This document shows, piece by piece, positions 8,048-11,149 of a stretch of DNA of 11,149 bases. This DNA is from Phoronis pallida (taxonomy: Eukaryota; Phoronida; Phoronidae): the NCBI GenBank assembly GCA_028565715.1, contig JAOXYC010215684.1, positions 1 through 11,149 of the forward strand, in the 5' to 3' direction. The first letter of the stretch is position 1, and every line of letters begins with the position of its first letter. The position numbers were made by a program, and so were the translations under genes. The notes below the pieces were generated by a model. It made no database searches, was not told the DNA's origin, and saw only the letters and a program-made list of their open reading frames with translations.

Positions 8048-8236
8048 TTAAATGAAAGATACTTCACGTTTTTTTACGAAGATGTATATCGGCGAGTCCA
8101 TCCGACACCCCACAACCCAAAGATCGTCCAATGAATGGCCAGGGCGATTAAAATGGTCACCCACATGTACGCCAGTGTTACCATTCTTGATGGTATGACG
8201 ATGGCCTTTCATGGTGTTCTAGCCATTTCCCGTTGT
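8048..8236 (-). pseudogene. GIY-YIG endonuclease fragment of a Penelope-like element
   Basis: From 8212 to TAA at 8050-8048 the minus strand reads 54 codons containing MKGHRHTIKNG, VGDHFNRPGHSLDD and LWVVGC. This is the 'R-M-x-x-H-R ... V-x-x-H-F-N-x-P-G-H-S' pattern of the endonuclease domain at the C-terminus of Penelope-like polyproteins. The same frame continues upstream as TGNG, then TAG (8221-8219), then NT, matching the 'E-T-G-N-G-L' strand with Leu changed to a stop. The match ends at about 8236, next to the inverted arm. In life this domain nicks target DNA for reverse transcription; this copy is dead. Confidence 0.75.
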
Positions 8237-8246
8237 GCAAAATGTC

Positions 8247-8323
8247 TTTAATGTTTAATTGAAATTGTCATTGCTGTTACTTTAACTTATTCACCCCTGT
8301 TGGGTTGTTCCGTGTTTTTATTG
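8247..8323 (-). repeat. Inverted arm of the Penelope-like relic
   Basis: This segment is an inverted copy of 7892-7967, with the shared block TTTAATGTTTAATTGAAATT at its start and scattered substitutions and small gaps after that. It lies upstream of the endonuclease fragment in element orientation and ends about 10 bases from the GTPase gene's first splice donor. It probably arose by inversion during the original insertion. Confidence 0.7.
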
Positions 8324-8334
8324 CTCAGTCTTAC

Positions 8335-8427
8335 CAGGAAGGTATCTGTTCTGATATCATACAGGTACCCTATCTTGGCATCACGCCCGATAGCTGCTCT
8401 GTAAATGTCGTCTGATTTGCAAGACAT
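8335..8427 (-). CDS. Coding exon 1 of the SNTX-like / GTPase gene
   Basis: This 31-codon exon is too short to stand out as an open frame. It starts at ATG 8427-8425 (G at -3, in-frame TAA shortly upstream) and ends at a strong donor, CTG|GTAAGA, at 8334. It encodes MSCKSDDIYRAAIGRDAKIG followed by YLYDIRTDTFL. The pattern of a conserved Gly-Arg, then 'G-x-L-Y-D-x-R-T-D', is the usual opening of the MACPF-like module in SNTX-family proteins. Exon 1 ends in phase 0 and exon 2 begins in phase 0 at GGC (7541), so the join preserves frame and gives the family's expected order. An acceptor-like TTTTATTGTTTTTAG ends at 8459, just upstream of the ATG, so the start codon may lie in the second transcribed exon behind a non-coding leader. 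RNA evidence is not available here. Confidence 0.82.
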
Positions 8428-8459
8428 GTCTCTTAGATTCCGTTACTTTTGTTGTTAAC

Positions 8460-8974
8460 TAAAAACAATAAAATTATTTCTTATTGATTAGTCTGTTCAT
8501 TAGAAAGATCGACTTTGGATTCAAAATTGTTATTCGCAATGAGAAAAAAGGTTTTTGCGGATAAATACAGGCCAACATATCGGGTGGCCAAAAAAAACGT
8601 TCCCAACTTCAACATGACATATCTTCTAAACCACACTGTCCAAGATACCGAAAATTTATTCTAATAAGCACAGTCATATAAATGATGAGTAGCCAAAATT
8701 TCAAAACAATTTGTTGATATTTGTTGATACGGCAAGGAAAACAAAATTACTAGTCAAAATTATACATTCCAGGGTTGTTTTTGTTTGCGTGTACATGTAC
8801 AGTATATGATTTTTTGCTTGAACTGTTTTTCGCTTGAATCTCTTGAACTCTTCATTAAAATTTACTTAAAGTCTCCAAGATAATGAATTAGTTGCACCGG
8901 TTGAAACTGGAGACCATGAATAATAGTTTTCATCATATATGGAATTTTTTGATAAACAACTCGGTTCAACTTAC
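8460..8974 (-). other. Possible leader intron of the GTPase gene
   Basis: It is bounded on the minus strand by donor GTAAGT (8974) and acceptor TTTTATTGTTTTTAG (ending 8459). It is AT-rich, with no coding frame. It contains TTTGTTGATA twice (about 8711-8730). The splice model rests on signals only. Confidence 0.25.
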
Positions 8975-9100
8975 ATTGTCTTACTCTAGGCTATCATTTA
9001 AGGTAGGTCTTTCATATAACTGTTCGGCACGAGGTCGTTGGACGGTAGATGCTGTTGACGTCACTTGCTTTCGTTTTGAGGGTGTGCTACGATGACGTCA
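8975..9100 (-). promoter_or_regulatory. Candidate promoter: two CREs around an IRF-like site
   Basis: Two perfect palindromic CRE sites, TGACGTCA, lie at 9056-9063 and 9093-9100, 37 bases apart. Between them the minus strand reads AAAACGAAAG (9077-9068), which fits the core AANNGAAA of interferon-regulatory-factor sites. Downstream on the minus strand are good donors, GTAAGA (8984) and GTAAGT (8974), and the acceptor at 8459 could receive a short leader exon from here. CREB/ATF and IRF factors are known to act together at immune promoters; the link to this gene is inference. No clear TATA box lies between the sites and the donors. Orientation is uncertain because the CREs are palindromic. Confidence 0.35.
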
Positions 9101-9402
9101 GTCCCAGCTATTTATCTGTTTACATGGATATAATTGTCATCAAGAATATAAGGACAGAAATTAGAATAAAATCATTCGTGATAAAGGTTATTTAGAACAA
9201 ATAAGACAAAAAAATACAAAAAAAAATAATTAATTTCTAACGTTCAAAAATTGTTTACATGAAGTATGGACGTGTCCCGCTACCCGTTGATGAAAACTTA
9301 AATCCCCGAAAGTTCTCATGGACAGACCTCTTTTTAGATGTCAAAAAATACCATAGTTTTTCTACACGTTGCTTGCCTCATAAGCGATCACGCATCATCA
9401 AC

Positions 9403-9620
9403 AGTATACCTCTTATAACACTAAATAGATTCATTCGACTGGTTTCATCTTTGAAATAAAAGTTCCTTTGTTCCTAGTCGGTTAAGTTTACTCACTTTTA
9501 ATACTGGCAGAATCCACCATTTCTGATGAAGCCGTCTGACCGAGAAGGCGAAAGTATAAAAAGTGAGTAAACTTAGCGGACTAGGAACAAAGGAACTTTT
9601 ATTTCAAAGTATACCTCTTA
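9403..9620. mobile_element. Short insertion flanked by 13-bp direct repeats
   Basis: The 13-mer AGTATACCTCTTA occurs at 9403-9415 and again at 9608-9620. The 192 bases between them contain a 57-bp-arm hairpin (9449-9505 against 9553-9609) whose loop holds a hammerhead-like core. A perfect 13-bp duplication bracketing a structured segment is what a retroelement insertion with a target-site duplication leaves. There is no coding capacity inside. I read it as a short non-autonomous element, possibly Penelope- or retrozyme-related; the family is not established. Confidence 0.6.
9449..9609 (+). repeat. 57-bp-arm hairpin with a hammerhead-like core in its loop
   Basis: Arms 9449-9505 and 9553-9609 match at 54 of 57 positions without gaps. 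The 47-base loop contains CTGATGA (9523-9529), an extra A, then GCC (9531-9533) and GGC (9547-9549) able to form stem II, then GAAA (9550-9553). The innermost pair of the arms (T9505-A9553) falls exactly where the first pair of hammerhead stem III belongs. Against it, position 17 would be G (9506), and the stem I strand (9507-9522) pairs poorly, with only GAAU/AUUU around a CCACC loop. The arms also carry AATAAA on the plus strand (in GAAATAAAAG near 9454). Confidence 0.65.
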
Positions 9621-9860
9621 CCAGTTTCTGGGGCCGAATGCGGAAATTGGATGAAGTTGGGAGGCTCCCCAACAGAGTTGGTCTCCGTCAAACTGCGGGG
9701 GCGAACTGTATAGTGCACGCAGGGAACAGAGAGAGGGAAGCCAGATGCCTCCCTCTGTCTCACGCCTAACAATTGTTCTCACACCACTGGACAACAGTCT
9801 ATTACTACCCCGACCAATCAGAGTAGACCCAGATAATATCACACCATACACTCACCTACA
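9616..9860. other. GC-richer island with a CCAAT box and a minus-strand donor
   Basis: This block is clearly richer in G+C than its surroundings. It contains small hairpins (GTTGGG/CCCAAC near 9656-9675 and an imperfect GAGAGAGGGA/TCCCTCTGTCTC near 9728-9762), a CCAAT box (9814-9818, plus orientation) and a strong minus-strand donor, CTG|GTAAGA, with GT at 9621-9620. Both strands stay open for over 60 codons, but neither translation resembles a known family. It could be a leader exon for the minus-strand gene, a solo-LTR fragment or an old exon. The evidence does not separate these. Confidence 0.3.
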
Positions 9861-10432
9861 GAGTTGTCAGTTGTAGATCCATGATTTCAGTGAGCAAACA
9901 CTTGCAACACAGGATGTATATGGTTGCCAACACTCCAATGTTTTGTATTGTTCTCATTTAAACTAGATAAATCTGTATCTGGGAAATCCCCTAACGATCG
10001 TAACACTCCCTTAACGTATCAGTGTATAGCCTCATTAATTTTGATAATTATTATCTCACACGGGTTTGAAAACAATGGTTCTTGACTATTTTTAAGTTTT
10101 AATCATTCACTAAACACGTAATAAGATTAAATGAATAAGGGTGTTAAAGCAAGAACAATGATCTGATTATTGATAATGTTGCTTAGACTGTTAATTTTTA
10201 TGTTTTGACAATGGGGGGTATTTAAATTGATTGCCATTTGTGGTAAAATGGGCATTGTCCGATCTATTTCAAAATTGACCATGGAACAGTATATCTCGTA
10301 TGATTATATTAATCACATAAATGAATTGGTTTAAGTTTCAATCCTCTTAGATATATCAATTCCTGATTGAGTGCTGATTATTGATGCCATGATGATCTAA
10401 TAGTGTATAATAATCATTATTCACGAAATAGC
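9861..10432. other. No feature seen
   Basis: AT-rich sequence without a supported gene. A small stem, TGCCATTT/AAATGGGCA (about 10231-10254), is the only structure noted. The last part may hold the promoter of the secreted-peptide candidate. Confidence 0.35.
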
Positions 10433-10645
10433 ATGTACATTCTTTTCTTGTTTTTTTCATTAATTTTTTCAACACAAGGCATTGTTGCTTTACAGAATGG
10501 ATACTGTTCAAAGGCTTTTTTGAAAATACTGAGGAAAAAATGTGCGATTTATAAAAGATGCCAGGCAAGCCAAAAGGGGTACCGGGAATGTAACCATTCC
10601 CTTCAGGCAGACGTCGAAATAAATGTTGGTGTAGGCTACTTATAA
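10433..10645 (+). CDS. Putative secreted basic peptide with four cysteines (70 aa)
   Basis: ATG at 10433 opens a 70-codon frame ending TAA at 10643-10645. Residues 1-16 (MYILFLFFSLIFSTQG) look like a signal peptide. The mature part would be about 54 residues, with cysteines at 25, 37, 43 and 53 and many Lys/Arg in 29-51 (for example LRKKCAIYKRCQ), so it is cationic and probably has two disulfides. AATAAA lies at 10672-10677, 26 bases after the stop, and GT-rich sequence follows. A TATAAT-like run lies just upstream (about 10406). I do not recognise the family; a host-defence or signalling peptide is possible but unproven. TTGCTTTACAG (10487-10497) is also a good splice acceptor, so the cysteine part could instead be a terminal exon with a different N-terminus. 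Confidence 0.5.
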   Translation: MYILFLFFSLIFSTQGIVALQNGYCSKAFLKILRKKCAIYKRCQASQKGYRECNHSLQADVEINVGVGYL

Positions 10646-10671
10646 ATCGGTTGCAGAATATGATCATATAC

Positions 10672-10677
10672 AATAAA
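10672..10677 (+). terminator. Polyadenylation signal AATAAA of the small secreted-peptide gene
   Basis: A canonical AATAAA hexamer lies 26 bases after the stop codon of the 70-residue frame. A GT-rich segment (GTTGGCATTGTTCC, about 10716-10729) follows, as expected for a downstream element. The position supports 10433-10645 as a real 3' terminal exon. Confidence 0.5.
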
Positions 10678-10839
10678 CCGAGCCTGAATGAACAGCAAAC
10701 TGGCTCTCATCGCATGTTGGCATTGTTCCGGTAACCCTGGGAACGCTAGTTCTTGTTTTACTATAGCCACTTCATTGGAATTTCTATATTAGCTGTTTGT
10801 AGGATCTCCATAAAGGTGCAGGATTGGTCTTCCCCACCT

Positions 10840-10935
10840 CCACTTAAGAGGTGTCGCTCACGCTCACACCCATCAGAACAAACTACGCCCATACTCAAAA
10901 GGTGTCGTTTACGCTCATCACCTTTCAAACTTCTT
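10840..10935 (+). repeat. 51-bp tandem duplication encoding LKRCR-x-RS twice in one frame
   Basis: GGTGTCG followed by a diverged ACGCTCA occurs at 10850 and again 51 bases later at 10901. The spacing is exactly 17 codons, and one plus frame reads PLKRCRSRSHP, then PILKRCRLRSSPF, before TAA (10942-10944). The frame has no ATG in the 90 bases before the repeat. An acceptor-like CTGTTTGTAG ends at 10801, so an exon is possible but weak. Confidence 0.45.
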
Positions 10936-11063
10936 TCGTTTTAAGATTTCTTCGCAAACCGCACAATCCAAGCGCGTTATTCCGTGAAGATTAAAAAACC
11001 GAAGTGTACAAATATTTGTGAGAAATAACAACAATCTTATTCAATGTTATATATATTGTTTGT

Positions 11064-11134
11064 AGAGCCTGGATATAATGATTCGATTTCCGGGCTCTAA
11101 GTCAACCTGTACTATGATTTGCATTTAAATAAAC
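11064..11134 (+). other. Stem-loop followed by AATAAA at the window edge
   Basis: AGAGCCTGGA (11064-11073) pairs with TCCGGGCTCT (11089-11098) at 9 of 10 positions plus a G-U pair. An acceptor-like TTTGTAG ends at 11064, and AATAAA follows near 11127. Together these could be the 3' end of an unseen plus-strand transcript, but no coding sequence supports it. Confidence 0.2.
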
Positions 11135-11149
11135 ACATTAAACACCAAA

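Larger units (their letters stand above)
7770..8323 (-). mobile_element. Penelope-like retroelement relic (GIY-YIG end, inverted arms)
   Basis: A degraded 3' portion of a Penelope-like element, in the same orientation as the host gene. It has three recognisable parts: a GIY-YIG endonuclease fragment (8048-8236), a pair of inverted arms (7892-7967 against 8247-8323, about 77 bases each and roughly 80% identical), and a hammerhead-like fold (7821-7855) near its 3' end. The inner tract 7984-8017 is itself a partial palindrome around GGCCAGCAGGGCC. An inverted terminal fragment at the 5' side of a truncated copy is typical of Penelope-like insertions. I cannot place the 3' boundary exactly and found no target duplication. 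Confidence 0.72.
7542..8334 (-). other. Intron 1 of the GTPase gene (phase 0, 793 bases)
   Basis: The intron runs from donor GTAAGA (8334) to acceptor TTTTAG (ending 7542). The exon frame closes at the acceptor with an in-frame TAG, as expected for intron sequence. About 550 of its bases are the Penelope-like relic described separately. The relic's inverted arm ends at 8323, only about 10 bases inside the donor. About 7560-7770 holds nothing I can identify. Confidence 0.8.

Noticed and set aside
8571-8620. Mariner-TIR-like string around GGTGGCCAAAAAAAACGTTC
   Set aside because: No inverted partner was found in the window and there is no transposase, so a mobile-element call cannot be supported.
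10356-10673. 105-codon minus-strand frame
   Set aside because: It lies antisense to the secreted-peptide candidate, which has a signal peptide and a correctly placed AATAAA; the minus frame shows no motif and has repeated low-complexity stretches.
1-11149. CRISPR arrays, bacterial operons, rRNA or tRNA genes
   Set aside because: None seen. Introns, LINE and Penelope-like relics and poly(A) signals point to an animal genome.

Overview
This is an AT-rich eukaryotic window with GT-AG introns, long non-coding stretches, many foldback repeats and relics of non-LTR and Penelope-like retroelements. The main protein and the repeats look most like those of a marine lophotrochozoan, probably a bivalve mollusc. 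That placement is inference from family resemblance; no species marker is visible.

One large gene dominates, on the minus strand from about 8427 down to 4135. I assemble it as coding exon 1 (8335-8427), a 793-base phase-0 intron (7542-8334), and a very large exon 2 (from 7541 to 4515, or to 4135 in the -1 frame). It encodes about 1,166 residues if the two 3' frames are one protein. The N-terminus resembles the MACPF-like module of the stonustoxin (SNTX)/neoverrucotoxin family. It is followed by a helical region, a Cys-rich knuckle, a P-loop GTPase domain of AIG1/septin-like type, a large Cys/His cluster and a helical tail. The reading frame breaks at an A-run at 4550-4553, so the last 138 codons lie in another frame: a disrupted allele, an assembly error or a truncated product. 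Leader-exon signals and a CRE / IRF-like / CRE cluster (9056-9100) lie upstream.

Intron 1 carries a Penelope-like element relic (about 7770-8323): a GIY-YIG endonuclease fragment, flanking inverted arms, and a hammerhead-ribozyme-like fold with a C3/G8 swap. A second hammerhead-like core sits in the loop of a 57-bp hairpin at 9449-9609, inside an insertion bounded by 13-bp direct repeats.

The left part (1-3600) is mostly repeats: a 70-bp-arm foldback (483-635), two more foldbacks (about 920-1010 and 1807-1852), a 5'-truncated non-LTR retrotransposon tail (about 2065-2550, minus), and a G-rich minisatellite (3486-3590) whose motif and flank recur inverted at 2608-2674. Short membrane-type reading frames at 1457-1621 (plus) and 1922-2065 (minus) are weak gene candidates.

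The right part holds a compact candidate gene on the plus strand (10433-10645) for a 70-residue secreted basic peptide with four cysteines, followed 26 bases later by AATAAA. Beyond it is a 51-bp tandem duplication (about 10840-10935). I see nothing linking this peptide gene functionally to the GTPase gene.
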